Assembly: GCA_905221615.1 (NCBI GenBank)
Contig: CAJNDT010000585.1
Span: forward strand, 115,382 to 179,381
Source of the DNA: Symbiodinium sp. CCMP2592
Lineage: Eukaryota > Sar > Dinophyceae > Suessiales > Symbiodiniaceae
Length of the DNA stretch: 64,000 nt
Reading direction: 5' to 3'
Shown piece by piece: positions 42,528 to 52,219 of this stretch. Below the pieces are notes generated by a model. It had not been told where the DNA came from. It made no database searches and worked only from the letters and a program-made list of their open reading frames with translations. The stretch's first letter is position 1. The number at the start of each line of letters is the position of its first letter. A program made the translations under genes and the position numbers.

Positions 42528-43733
42528 GGAAGTGGTGTTTGTTTTTTTGCTGTGGCCCCGCCGGGTCTTTTTAGACCCGAGGTAGTACACCAGACATTTT
42601 TTGTTATTGGCTCGCCGAGTTCGGCGGGGGCAGCAAAAAGGAAAGCATCACCCGGGCCTTGCCCAAAAAGTCACCCCAGCCCACAGTGAGTGAGTGGGCG
42701 TCCGGGCGGGGCCGCAGCAAAAAAAAAAACACCACCTCGGCGGGAGGCATCGACGCCCAGGCCCGCAGTGAGTGAGTGAGCGTCCGGGCGGGGCCGCAGC
42801 AAAAAAAAAAACACCACCCCGGTCCGGGCGGGGCCGCAGCAAAACAAAAAACACCACCCCGGCGGGAGGCATCGACGCCCAGGCCCGCAGTGAGTGAGTG
42901 AGCGTCCGGGCGGGGCCGCAGCAAAAAAAAAAACACCACCCGGCGGGAGGCATCGACGCCCAGGCCCGCAGTGAGTGAGTGAGCGTCCGGGCGGGGCCGC
43001 AGCAAAAAAAAAAACACCACCCCGGTCCGGGCGGGGCCGCAGCAAAAAAAAAAACACCACCCGGCGGGAGGCATCGACGCCCAGGCCCGCAGTGAGTGAG
43101 TCCGGGCGGGGCCGCAGCAAAAAAGTGGCGTCGCCCCAGCCCACAGTGAGTGAGTGAGCGTCCGGGCGGGGCCGCAGCAAAAAAAAAACACCACCCCGGT
43201 CCGGGCGGGGCCGCAGCAAAAAAAAAAACACCACCCCGGCGGGAGGCATCGACGCCCAGGCCCGCAGTGAGTGAGTGAGCGTCCGGGCGGGGCCGCAGCA
43301 AAAAAAAAACACCACCCCGGTCCGGGCGCGGCCGCAGAAAACAAAAAAAAGAACACCATCCCGGCTGGAGGCATCGCCGCCCAGGCCCGCAGTGAGTGAG
43401 TGAGCGTCCGGGCGGGGCCGCAGCAAAAAAAAAACACCCTGGATGGTGTTTTTTTTGCTCTTTTAAAAAACACCACCCCGGCGGGAGGCATCGCCGCCCA
43501 GGCCCGCAGTGAGTTAGTGAGCGTCCGGGCGGGGCCGCAGCAAAAAAAAAAACACCCTGGATGGTGTTTTTTTTTTTGCTCTGGCCCCGCTCTTTCCCCT
43601 GCCTTTCGGCGGGGCCGGAGCAAAAAAAAAAACACTTTGCACGCCCTGGGACCGCAGCAAAAAAAACTCTAGAAACCATTGACACGGGGCCCGAGCAAAA
43701 AGGGGCCACAACAAAAAAAAACACCCTGACCGC
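42528..43733. repeat. GC-rich minisatellite with inverted ends
   Basis: Units combine GGCGGGAGGCATCGACGCCC, AGTGAGTGAGTGAGCG, TCCGGGCGGGGCCGCAGC and an A run with CACCACCC. Short units of about 45 bp and long ones of about 110 bp alternate. The left edge GGTGTTTGTTTTTTTGCTG matches the complement of the right edge CAACAAAAAAAAACACC. TTGAGGGTT lies on both flanks (42519-42527 and 43734-43742). All three minus frames are open for over 250 codons, which I attribute to the repeat. Confidence 0.85.
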
Positions 43734-43763
43734 TTGAGGGTTTAGGGATCTTAACACATACTA

Positions 43764-43867
43764 CGGTTGATGATATAAACCATGCATTACCCAGAATAAG
43801 GAATATGCCGTATGATTACGATAGTCTAGGATCCTTATGGTAATGCAGGGTTTTTATCATCAACGCA
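43764..43867. mobile_element. M4 MITE
   Basis: CGGTTGATGATATAAACC on the left and TTTTTATCATCAACG on the right; TA precedes the left tip. It lies 30 bp from the minisatellite. Confidence 0.85.
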
Positions 43868-43869
43868 GT

Positions 43870-44204
43870 ACGGGGTTCTGTTCATTACAATACCTGCATA
43901 ACCATGCCTCAATCTAGCCATTTCGAATCAGTTCGATCCTTACGTTCTTACATTGACGTGCACACCTTGATTCCCGAAGAATTGGACTCCAACATTGCAG
44001 TCTACATGTAGCGACTGCAAGTCTGATACTCTGTTGTTCACACAGCTACCAGCTTGCTTCTCAAGCACATTTGGTACATGGCTTCCCATGGCCAATGGGA
44101 GTTGGATTGGTGATTCTCGAAATAGTATTCTGGCGCTTAACCCCGAAACCCAAGGCCCCTAAAAGATCCACCAGGGCTCTCCAAAGGTTCACCTACATCC
44201 GCAG
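43870..44204. other. Unclassified sequence
   Basis: No repeat family is seen; it leads into a candidate exon. Confidence 0.4.
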
Positions 44205-44381
44205 ATGCCGTCAAGGTGTCCTTGGTTTCCGGATGTCTTGTAGAAATTCCGTACGGAGCTCTTGCAGCTTCGGTCATGCTTGCAGTTCGCTCGGCGAGCT
44301 GTGGCCAGAAAAGGAAGCATATCCGGAAGGGCTTAATGCATCGTTTTGCAGAGTTCTGCATCGCAGACGTTGTCTTTGAAG
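44205..44381 (+). CDS. Candidate internal exon, unknown product
   Basis: A CAG at 44202-44204 and a GGTAAAA donor-like site at 44381-44387 bracket 177 bp that is open in one frame. It contains LVEIPYGALAASVMLAV and a basic KRKHIRK cluster followed by HRFAEFCIADVVFE. The downstream side is an M8 half copy, as expected if that lies in an intron. The minus strand is also open here. No family is recognised. Confidence 0.15.
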
Positions 44382-44399
44382 GTAAAATTATCTATACTA

Positions 44400-44463
44400 T
44401 GTCAGGGGTCCTTAAAGTAAAATGGGCCCCAAAACCTTATTCTAATGGTTAAGGCCCCTATAT
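44400..44463. mobile_element. M8 half copy
   Basis: Right half only, with GGGCCCCAAAACC and TAAGGCCCCTATATTA. Confidence 0.7.
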
Positions 44464-44960
44464 TAATCCCGAAGCCTTAAATCCTAAACTCCAAACCCTT
44501 CTGAACACTGCAACCCCTACATGGTGCCAATGCTAGCTTCTTGAACATGTGTTTCTATCGCGATGGAAGGGATTCCTGGAAATTCGAGTTGAAACTCGAT
44601 AGACACGTGTCAGCCAGAAGCCCTAAACCAGAGTGGAGGAAACGCCTGCTATTCACATCCAGAGCCTAGCTATCCGAAAATTTCCAACGTCAAGCACAGC
44701 TATGTCTCATCAACAGCCTCCTGGCAAAGCGAGCCGAGCCGTCAAGCCTACATGCTATGAACCGTAAACTCTCGGCTCTTTCATAAACTACCGCTAAAGG
44801 AGCTCCTTAAGGGCTCCTTCAAGGTCCTTTAAGCCTTCCTTTAAAGGAGCATTTGAACATAGAAGCCTTCGACACGCCATGGAAGCTGCACCTCCTCCGT
44901 CGCTGCGCCGAGCAGCTGGGTCGAACAGGCTGTGTAACATGTTCTCCCAGTTCCAGGCTG
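44464..44960. other. Unclassified sequence, no gene supported
   Basis: CTTTAAGGAGC-type words near 44790-44850 resemble the spacer of compound M1 units. Otherwise nothing is recognised. Confidence 0.4.
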
Positions 44961-44964
44961 CGTA

Positions 44965-45024
44965 GTGGTTGGTGTGGTGGCAGTGGTCGTACGCCTAGTC
45001 GTAGTAGTAGTAGCAGAAGAAGAA

Positions 45025-45055
<31 letters not shown>

Positions 45056-45290
45056 CAGTAGCAGCACTAGTAGGACTGGTAGCACTAAGTAGCACCAGCA
45101 GCGCTAGTAGCACTAGCTGCACCAATACTAGTAGTACTAGTAGTACTAGCAGTACTAGTAGTACTAGTAGTTCTAGTAGTACTAGTAGTACTGGTAGAAC
45201 AAGTAGTACTAGTAGTACTAGTAGTACTGGTAGTACTAGTGGCACTAGTAGCACTAGTAGCACTAGTAGCAGTACGAGTAGTATGTAGTA
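44965..45290 (+). repeat. AGT/AGC trinucleotide microsatellite
   Basis: AGTAGTAGT then AGTACTAGT repeats. Because ACTAGT is a palindrome, the second half is locally self-complementary. Poly-Ser, poly-Leu and Thr-Ser frames are repeat translations. Confidence 0.95.
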
Positions 45291-45483
45291 CCCCTGTAGC
45301 CGTAGTGGCGACAGCACGCACGTACCACTTATTGGCAGAGGTTGTACAGGCGGCATTGCCTCAACAGCTGTTGAAGTAAACATAGTCACCGGGTTCACGG
45401 CGCGTTGGTTTCAGTAGTATCTCGCCGACGATGTTGAGGAACACGACGAAGACGGAGAAACAGAGCCACATCGCCACAAACGC

Positions 45484-45560
45484 CACCACCACCACCACCA
45501 CCACCGCCGCCGCCGCCGCCGCTGCCGCCACCGCCGCCACTACGGCTACTGCTGCTGATG
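45484..45560 (+). repeat. CAC then GCC trinucleotide runs
   Basis: CACCACCACC changes to GCCGCCGCC and then to CTGCTGATG, ending in TACTACTA. Possibly one mutated microsatellite. Confidence 0.85.
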
Positions 45561-45817
45561 CTGGTACTACTAATTAGTAATTACCACTACCATCACTACT
45601 ACCACTACAAAATACTACAAACACTGCCACTACTCTCACCGGTACCAGTGGAGTATCACTGCTTTCATGTTTGTACCGCTGCTATGTTGTGGTTCTTAGA
45701 GCTGCTGCTGCAGCTTGTGCATGATCTGCCAGTAGTTCAGTAGCCCAATAGCTGCAGGTCGGGTTCTGGCTTTCGGGAAAAAGGGGACGTAAGCCGAAAC
45801 TGCGAGATGTTGCCATC
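45561..45817. other. Unclassified sequence
   Basis: ACTACCACTAC words fade into complex sequence. No gene supported. Confidence 0.4.
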
Positions 45818-45910
45818 ACCCAGAGGCTCCATAGGAGTTCCTTTTTGGGATTACCTTACAGGGTTCTATATATGAACCCCAGAAAGAAAGTACTATGGAG
45901 CCTCTGGGCA
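45818..45910. mobile_element. M7 MITE
   Basis: ACCCAGAGGCTCCATAGGAG on the left and TACTATGGAGCCTCTGGGC on the right. A frame starts inside the element and extends to 46077, but I do not consider it a gene. Confidence 0.9.
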
Positions 45911-46720
45911 GGGCCAACTTCGGGCACCCACAAAGCTTGCGAGTCCAACCGGCGTCTGCTTCCGTCGGTCGGAGAGGCACCATGCAGAAGCGATATGCCG
46001 GGTATTCCTCTTCCTTGTTTTCAGGGCTTTCCCAAGCAACCTGTATACAGGGATTTGAGGACTTCTATTGCAACTGATCCCGGTAGATCACATCATGTCG
46101 GTTTTGAGCATGTGGTGCAAACCCTGTCCCTGCATGCTTGAGAAGGCTTCCATGCGCCATTTTCTCGGCCGCATGCCTTGGCACTTGCTTTGGCACTACC
46201 ACGGCTCCTCGGCCTTCTTATCCCGATGTCTTTGGCACTCGAGAAGTGTGCCAGCCCTTGCCCCGAACCCCAACCCTTCTAGGTAGGGCTTTGGGACATC
46301 CTATATTTCTCTTCTTGGGCTTAAGAGGATCTTACCTACTAATCTTTTTCAAAGGCTTTAAAAGCACCTCCTAGTTCTAGAATCTGCTTTTCTTGCCCTT
46401 CCCGCCAGCTGGCTGTTGTGGAATGGAGGGTGGCATACACTTTCGAGTTTAATTATTGGTTCCAGCTAGCGCGCTGCTATGAGCCCGTGCATCTGGCACC
46501 CCATACATCAAAAATGACTTCTAGCACATCCGGTCCACGGCCTGTGGTGCTTGTGAAGGTTTGCTAGAGTTTCTTTGGGAAGGAGGGGGGGTGGAGTCTT
46601 TGTTCAAGATGTCGGACACCAGGACAGGACCGCAGGTTCTGCCGGCTGCAATGTAAGGGTCGGCATAGTGAACATTTTTTGTTCTGGGCCTCGTCAGATA
46701 TGTTCTTTGTAAATATCTAG
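45911..46720. other. Unclassified sequence, no gene supported
   Basis: Two or three overlapping plus-strand frames (up to 98 codons) cover 45845-46374. One contains an in-frame ATG near 45981 followed by 31 codons to a TGA. No domain is recognised. Confidence 0.4.
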
Positions 46721-46724
46721 CCGG

Positions 46725-46832
46725 ATCTCAGTTTTGAAGATTCAAGCCCCTATATCATGAATCTCAGTTTTAAAGATTCAATCCCCTATATCATGAATCT
46801 CAGTTTTGAAGATTCAAGCCCTTTTATCATGG
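46725..46832 (+). repeat. Tandem triplication, 36-bp unit
   Basis: ATCTCAGTTTTGAAGATTCA begins units at 46725, 46761 and 46797. The units differ by only a few bases. Confidence 0.95.
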
Positions 46833-46879
46833 CTTATCGGGCTGCAGGGGTACAGCGAACGACAGTTCAAGTCTCTCTG

Positions 46880-46990
46880 CCCAGACCTTCCAAAAAGACC
46901 TTAACTAAGGAATATACCTTTGAATTATAGTAGGGTCCCTTATATGATTTAAGGTATATTCCTTAAGGAAGGGATTTTGGAAGGTCTGGG
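46880..46990. mobile_element. M2 MITE
   Basis: CCCAGACCTTCCAAAAAGAC on the left, GATTTTGGAAGGTCTGGG on the right. The flanking dinucleotide is TG on both sides rather than TA. Confidence 0.9.
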
Positions 46991-47419
46991 TGCTTTTCTC
47001 AACACAGGCGGAGGCGCACGCCGTGTCGTGCATGCAGCAGCGGCAGCGGCACGACGGATCTACTCTCATGGCTTCAGGCAGCCCTTTCCGTGTTGCTTTG
47101 GTCATCGTATGTGGATATGATACATGTGTGTGTGTGTGTGTGTGCGTAATTGTACGTACCCACTTATGCATCTGTGTACCTGCGTCCGGCTTTGTTTCCC
47201 CCAGCAAACAACTGAATCGCCTTGGTTTCAGGGCTCCGGGCTTAGGGTTGATCTTGAGAGGGATGGTGCCTGCGGCAGGAGTTTCCCAACACTCACGGGC
47301 TGGACGGCCTGAAGATCCGCCCGAGCCACTCCGGCTACAGGATTTAGGAGTTTACCGTTCGGGGCCCAGGGCTAGTGACACCACAACTGAACCAAAGCCC
47401 TGCCCTTAAATCCCTAACC
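46991..47419. other. Unclassified sequence with a TG run
   Basis: A TG microsatellite lies at about 47126-47146. A plus frame of 139 codons spans 46990-47409 but crosses that run and begins at the MITE edge. No domain is seen. Confidence 0.45.
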
Positions 47420-47530
47420 GCCCTAACCCCGAAACCCTAAACCCTAAACCCTAAACCCCTAAACCCTAAACCCTAAACCCTAAACCCCTAAACCCTAAAC
47501 CCCTAAACCCTAAACCCTAAACCCTAAACC
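47420..47530 (-). repeat. Telomere-like CCCTAAA array
   Basis: About fifteen nearly perfect CCCTAAA units with occasional CCCCTAAA. Among the cleanest arrays in the window. Confidence 0.95.
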
Positions 47531-47798
47531 GGGAACTCCGAATCTTGAGCCCCACACACCTGTGTGGATCCAGCATCCGCTTGTCCGGACACCGAACAGC
47601 ATTATGTTTCCCAGAGTATATAGGGCTCTCTGGGAACAGCTGCAGGTTTATATATTTGAGGTGTTGTTCTGAGGACTAAGGGGAAAAACGACCCGACTTA
47701 ATAGTACAAAATCCCCTGAAACCCAAACGTAAACCCTCACCCCTGACTCTTGTAAGTTAGACAACGACTAAACCCCAAGCCTTTCATGCTATCACTAA

Positions 47799-47882
47799 CC
47801 CTAAGGGTGCAGGTACCCAGCTAGTATGTACGCCTTTCGGGACCACACTGTATACTATTTTGGGTACAGTTTAGGATCCTCT
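47799..47882. mobile_element. M5 MITE, shortened
   Basis: CCTAAGGGTGCAGGTACCC on the left, TTTTGGGTACAGTTTAGG on the right; the centre is reduced. Confidence 0.7.
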
Positions 47883-48037
47883 GAAATCTTCCGGAGACAG
47901 CCGAAGGGCTTGGGGCGAGCTTCCAAGCTCTGAATCTCTACGTTTAGGGTTTAGGGTTGTGTATGGTGTTTAAAGGTCTACTTAAAGGGTGCATGAAGAG
48001 TTTAAGTTTGGGTTTATGATTATGGTTTAGTCTGAAG

Positions 48038-48511
48038 TGATTTAGAGGGACCTCCCTAAGGGGGGATGGCAAATAGAGTTTGCCAGCAGAAACTGATGGT
48101 TGGATAGCAAGGCCTGCCAAGTATTGGCAAGAGCTGGCAAGCCTTAGTAGCACCTAGCAAGCCTTAGTAGTTTGGTTTGTTCGTTAGGCTTGCAAAGCCT
48201 TGCTAAGGCTCAGTAAGAACTACATAGCACACCGAGGCACGACGTTGGTTTGAGCGCTCGTGAGCACTAGTACAGTTTGGCAGCGCCCTGCGAAGCTTGT
48301 ACTGCTCAGAGCTAGTGAGCACTAGTAGGGACTTCTGAGCGCTAGTGAGCGCTAATGAGCGCTACTGAGTGCTAGTGAGTGCTGGTGAGGCCATGTCAGT
48401 TTACGCCGGGGTAAACAGAGTTCAAAGGTTGCCTCCAAACCAACTATCCTCAGAAACCTTTGCTAGCAAACGCTATTTGCCATCTCCCCTCAGGGGGGTC
48501 CCTCTAAATCA
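48038..48511. mobile_element. 474-bp element with 50-bp inverted repeats
   Basis: TGATTTAGAGGGACC with GATGGCAAATAG on the left is matched by CTATTTGCCATC with GGTCCCTCTAAATCA on the right. Arms are about 50 bp with few mismatches. The interior carries GCAAGCCTTAGTAG duplications and a GAGCGCTAGT decamer repeated with variants at about 48240-48395. No coding frame is seen. It is larger than the MITE families and the only copy here. Confidence 0.8.
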
Positions 48512-48602
48512 TAAGCCATTTAGGGCTACCTGAAGGGTTTACGGTTTAGGATTTCTGAAGGCCTGCCTGAAGTAGCCTATGTACCCTCAAAACTAAGCCC
48601 TA

Positions 48603-48773
48603 CGGTTGATGATGTAAGTCCTGCATTACCGTAAGGACCCTAAACTATGGGAATTATGGTATATTCCTTATTATGGGTATAATGCAGGGCTTATATATCC
48701 CTAAACCCTAAACCCTACACCCCCTATAGATCCCTCAAAGGAACCCCTTCAAGGTACGCCTATTCATCAACCG
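48603..48773. mobile_element. Long M4 variant
   Basis: CGGTTGATGATGTAAGTCC on the left and CTATTCATCAACCG on the right, flanked by TA. The insert with CCCTAAACCCTAAACCC and TAGATCCCTCAAAGGAACCC matches the long copy nested at 10.6 kb. Confidence 0.8.
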
Positions 48774-48887
48774 TAGCAGCCTGGCAAACAGCAACAGCTA
48801 CACCAACCTTTTCGAGAAACTCTCCTCGGTAACTTCCGGCAAACCCTAAGGTCTATATAAGGGATCTATAGTAGGATTTTATGGTGT

Positions 48888-48966
48888 AGGGGCTTAAATA
48901 ATTACCAATACTAGTTTGGGGGGTTCCTTATTATAGTTATAGTAGAATGGGCCCCAAAACCCTCAA
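48888..48966. mobile_element. M8 MITE, truncated right end
   Basis: TGTAGGGGCTTAAATAATTA on the left, with TGGGCCCCAAAACCCTC near the right; the final AAGGCCCC arm is missing. Confidence 0.65.
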
Positions 48967-49554
48967 TTTCCCAGCACCCCCGGAGCCTTTTCATCCTTTA
49001 GAGCCTCTAAACTCTGTGAACAAAGAAAAGGATCAGGAAACTCTTGGGTTGTGTTACAGCTAAGGGCAACGCCAAAGCCCCTAAAGGGCCTTAAACTGTA
49101 AGCCAAGATTTGTCTTCGGGTCTGCAGAGACTCTTAAAACCCTTTCATATGCACAGCACCGGATCCTGGTGAAAGGGGTCGGGAAATCAGGATTCAGGGT
49201 TTAGGCTTCTTGAGCATAGAACCGCAAACCGCAAACCCCGAACTGCAATCTACTGCTGGAGGCTATGAGATTCTACTGTCAATTCCGTCAGTATTCTGCA
49301 ACCGAAACATGACGATATTCGTAGGTCATCGGGGTTTGGGATTTTCTGTTTTGGGTCCTGAGTCTGGGTTTATACACCAAAATTCGAAGTGTTGTCGATT
49401 TTTGACCCTCGGCATAGAGTTGTCTTCAGAGGGTAAGATTGAACAATGAGGTGCCTATGCCGGAGGAGGCACCAGCCGCTTCGTGACAGTTCCTGAGAGC
49501 AGTTACACAGATGGGTGGCATTGCTTTGTTTGGCGCTACTCGTATGTGGGTTTG
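48967..49554. other. Unclassified sequence, no gene supported
   Basis: A plus frame of 79 codons at 49210-49449 has no domain. No repeat family is seen. Confidence 0.4.
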
Positions 49555-49665
49555 CATGTAGGTGGCGGTCACAATTAGGGTCCCTTTTTGGGTCCTTATT
49601 ATAGTACGGCACCTAATATTTAGGGCACCCCAAAAGGGATCATAATTTTGACAACCACCCATGTA
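49555..49665. mobile_element. M3 MITE
   Basis: CATGTAGGTGGCGGTCACAA on the left, TTTTGACAACCACCCATGTA on the right. Confidence 0.85.
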
Positions 49666-50169
49666 GAGCTCAATGCTGAAAGGCAAGGGCCTAGGTGAGT
49701 GGGGTGTTGAGGGCTCCATACCGTCGAAGTGACCATCAAGTCCTAACCTGAATGAGAGTTTACAGGGCTTTGTAGGGGTCCACAAGAAGGTCCTCAGGGT
49801 CTTCTAGGTTAGCTTGATTCTGAAGGTCGGAAATGTCTTCCTGCAGGCTTGTTGCATGTGACTGTCAAGCTTTTGCCCAACTTCACCCGCATCACTCTTT
49901 GCGCATCAACTGTTCTATGTTGCTGAACTTCGCTACATACAGCCGTATGTGGTCGGTTAGGTAGACCGATGAGTTACCGTAAAATGCGCAGATTCAGGAA
50001 ACACAACAACAATCGGATGCGCCACCACACACACATGCATGTATTACTCTACCGGTATGTGGCTGCCTCAACCCAACAGCGGCAGCAGGCTTGGGTGTCT
50101 TTGCTACTCGCAGCTTCTCTCCGGGGGAGCTCGTCTGCAGCTCGCCGGAACTTTTCAGGGAGAGTGAGA
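49666..50169. other. Unclassified sequence
   Basis: Overlapping frames on both strands from 49969 include a His/Arg-rich plus frame and a Ser/Pro-rich minus frame. Neither is convincing. Confidence 0.4.
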
Positions 50170-50434
50170 GAGGTCTCTGAAAGGTCTTACAGTCGCTGCT
50201 TGCCAGCATAATCTGTTGCGGGGCATTTGGACACAATGCGACGTGTCTGTGCAAATACAGCAGTTATTTGCGAGTAGACTGTCTTCTGATGATTTTGTGA
50301 GCACTGAAGCTCGGACACGAAAGCGTGCATGCCAGGTGAAAATTAAGATTGGGCCAAAGGTTGGCACTGCGAGCTGCAGCTACATCCACAGCAGCGTTGG
50401 TATAGCACACCCTGGCAAAGAGAAGCAACCCTAA
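50170..50434 (+). CDS. Candidate 3' exon, unknown product
   Basis: This plus-strand frame is open after a TGA and ends at a TAA at 50432-50434, 87 codons without a suitable ATG. It includes DVSVQIQQLFASRLSSDD, a basic RTRKRACQVKIKIG stretch and a Ser/Tyr/His segment before the stop. CAG acceptors are available near 50190-50206. A divergent minus frame overlaps. The length alone is not beyond chance and no domain is recognised. Confidence 0.15.
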
Positions 50435-50470
50435 GCAGTTTACGGTAAGCCTTGAACCTTAAACCCTACG

Positions 50471-50596
50471 ACTTGAAAGCTCATGGGACTTAGTAAGTCA
50501 AGGTTTAAACAGGTTATAGTTAGGATAACCCCACTTAGGGACTTATAACCCCAATTATAACCTACTTAATTACTAAGTCCCATGATCCTCTAAGTA
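50471..50596. mobile_element. M1 MITE (GGCTCATG subtype)
   Basis: ACTTGAAAGCTCATGGGACT on the left, GTCCCATGATCCTCTAAGTA on the right. Uninterrupted. Confidence 0.9.
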
Positions 50597-51300
50597 AACT
50601 CTGAAGCCCGCACCTGAGGCCGAATCCCAACAGCTGCGTTGATTCTCCCAGGCCCGAGATCCATCACTCATTGTATACAATAATAACCAGAGGCTCTTTA
50701 AGTGAAACTCCAAGGGCAACTACAAGAGTTGTTTTAAGGAGTATAAGGGTTACCGGATTTGAATCGTTGTTGTTTGGGTGGTTTGAGGTTCCTTCTAAGA
50801 GATGGGGCTGATCCTCGGGGTCCAGAGTTTGGCTGCGAGATACTACCAGGGTTGAGGAGTGGCGATGATGTTGATAGTTTGAGGGAGTCTGGAATTGAAG
50901 AGTTTATAGACGCGTATTACTTGTTATAAAGGTTTCCTCATGATGGATGCTTCGGGCGGGATTGAGTTCAATAGAGCTGTCTCGTTGTATAGTAAAGTTC
51001 TCGCATAGAAACTTGAGTATCACAGAACTGTAACTGCCTCGAGATTCCTTACTCAAGTCCACTGCAACCGCTTTGTCCGCGAATGTTGGAGACTCGGGGG
51101 AGTAACCCGGACCCATCCTTTCCTACATGTTAAAGGTACCCTTAGTTGTATAGGTTCTCCAAGTACAAGTTCTCTTTTCTGGATCCTTTCAACCTAAACC
51201 TTAAGCCGTAAACCCTAAATCCTCCCCCAGGGGGTAAGTTCTGCCGGGCTTCTTCTTGGGGGGGGGCCGAAGGACGGCGAGTGCGAGGAAAGTAGTCTGG
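50597..51300. other. Unclassified sequence, no gene supported
   Basis: Mixed sequence. A minus frame at 50904-51116 of 70 codons has no domain. Confidence 0.4.
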
Positions 51301-51319
51301 GAGCAGGAAGTTCTCAAAC

Positions 51320-51470
51320 TTGGGTTTAGGGTTAAGGCCTCAGGGGTTTAGGGTTTAAGGGTTAGGGGTTTAAAGGCTTAGGGTTTGGGGTTTAGGGGTT
51401 TCGGGTGTAGGAGCTTAGCGGTTTAGGATTTAGGGTTTATTGGGTTTCGGGGTTTAGAGTTTAGCTTGGG
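51320..51470 (+). repeat. Degenerate telomere-like tract
   Basis: GGGTTTAGGG, GGGTTTAAGGG and GGTTTCGGG units with many substitutions, G-rich on plus. Confidence 0.75.
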
Positions 51471-51486
51471 CCCAACAGGGTCCGTC

Positions 51487-51712
51487 TACTCAAAGGCTCA
51501 TGGGACTTAGTAAGTAAGGTTATAAGCAGGTTATAAGTAGGATAACCCCACTTAAGGGACTTATAACCCCAAGGATAACCTACTTGCTAAGTCACATGAT
51601 CCTCTAAGTAGACCCTAAACCCTTAACCCCATAGATCCCTTTAGGGAGCCCTTATAGGTCCCTATAAGGAGCCCTTTAAGAACCCTTACTAAGCCCCATG
51701 ATCCTCCAAGCA
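51487..51712. mobile_element. Compound M1 element
   Basis: A complete M1 (51487-51610), then ACCCTAAACCCTTAACCCC, then ATAGATCCCTTTAGGGAGCC with a second GGTCCCTATAAGGAG copy, then an M1 right end CATGATCCTCCAAGCA. Confidence 0.85.
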
Positions 51713-51748
51713 AGACCCCCCAATCCGCCGAGCCCTGCGCCTCGAAAC

Positions 51749-51970
51749 CGTGAGGGTGGTTGTCAAAATTAGGGTCCCTTTTTGGGTACCCTATATACCC
51801 AGACCTTCCAAAAGCCCTTAATTAAGGAATATACCTTAAATTATAATAGGATGCCTAATAAGATTTAAGGTATATTCCTTAATTAAGGGATTTTGGAAGG
51901 TCTGGGTAATAGGTGCCGCATTATAATAGGGACCCAAAATGGGACCCTGATTTTGACAACCACCCGTGAG
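51749..51970. mobile_element. M3 MITE interrupted by M2
   Basis: The left part reads GTGAGGGTGGTTGTCAAAAT to TACCCTATA and the right part ATAGGTGCCGCATTATAATA to GACAACCACCCGTGA. Joining the parts at TA gives a normal M3 like that at 36.3 kb. Confidence 0.9.
51798..51906. mobile_element. M2 MITE nested in M3
   Basis: CCCAGACCTTCCAAAAGCCC on the left, GGGATTTTGGAAGGTCTGGG on the right. TA on both sides (51796-51797, 51907-51908) supports a two-base target duplication. Confidence 0.95.
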
Positions 51971-52002
51971 CCGTCTCCGAGGTTTACCAAACCCGACAAG
52001 CG

Positions 52003-52121
52003 TACTTAAAGGATCATGGGACTTAGTAACGGGGGTTGTAGTTAGGGTAACTTTTTACTTATAAGCCCAATTATAGAGGTACTTATAACCTTGCTGACTA
52101 AGTCCCATGATCCTCCAAGTA
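52003..52121. mobile_element. M1 MITE
   Basis: TACTTAAAGGATCATGGGAC on the left, GTCCCATGATCCTCCAAGTA on the right. An eroded M1-like relic follows at about 52150-52215 with GTAGAGTTATAAGTACCCC. Confidence 0.9.
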
Positions 52122-52219
52122 AGCTTTCACGTACTTCGACTAGAAAGTAGGGTATAATATAAGTAGAGTTATAAGTACCCCAAATGGAGTTACCCCGAAT
52201 ATGATCCTACTTATAGCCT

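Noticed and set aside
42604-43757. Long minus-strand frames of 250-370 codons with repeated Cys, Phe and Pro
   Set aside because: They are translations of the GC-rich minisatellite; three registers are open at once and no one frame is favoured.
46990-47409. 139-codon plus frame as a gene
   Set aside because: It starts at the M2 boundary, crosses a TG microsatellite and runs into telomere-like DNA. It has no ATG context or domain.
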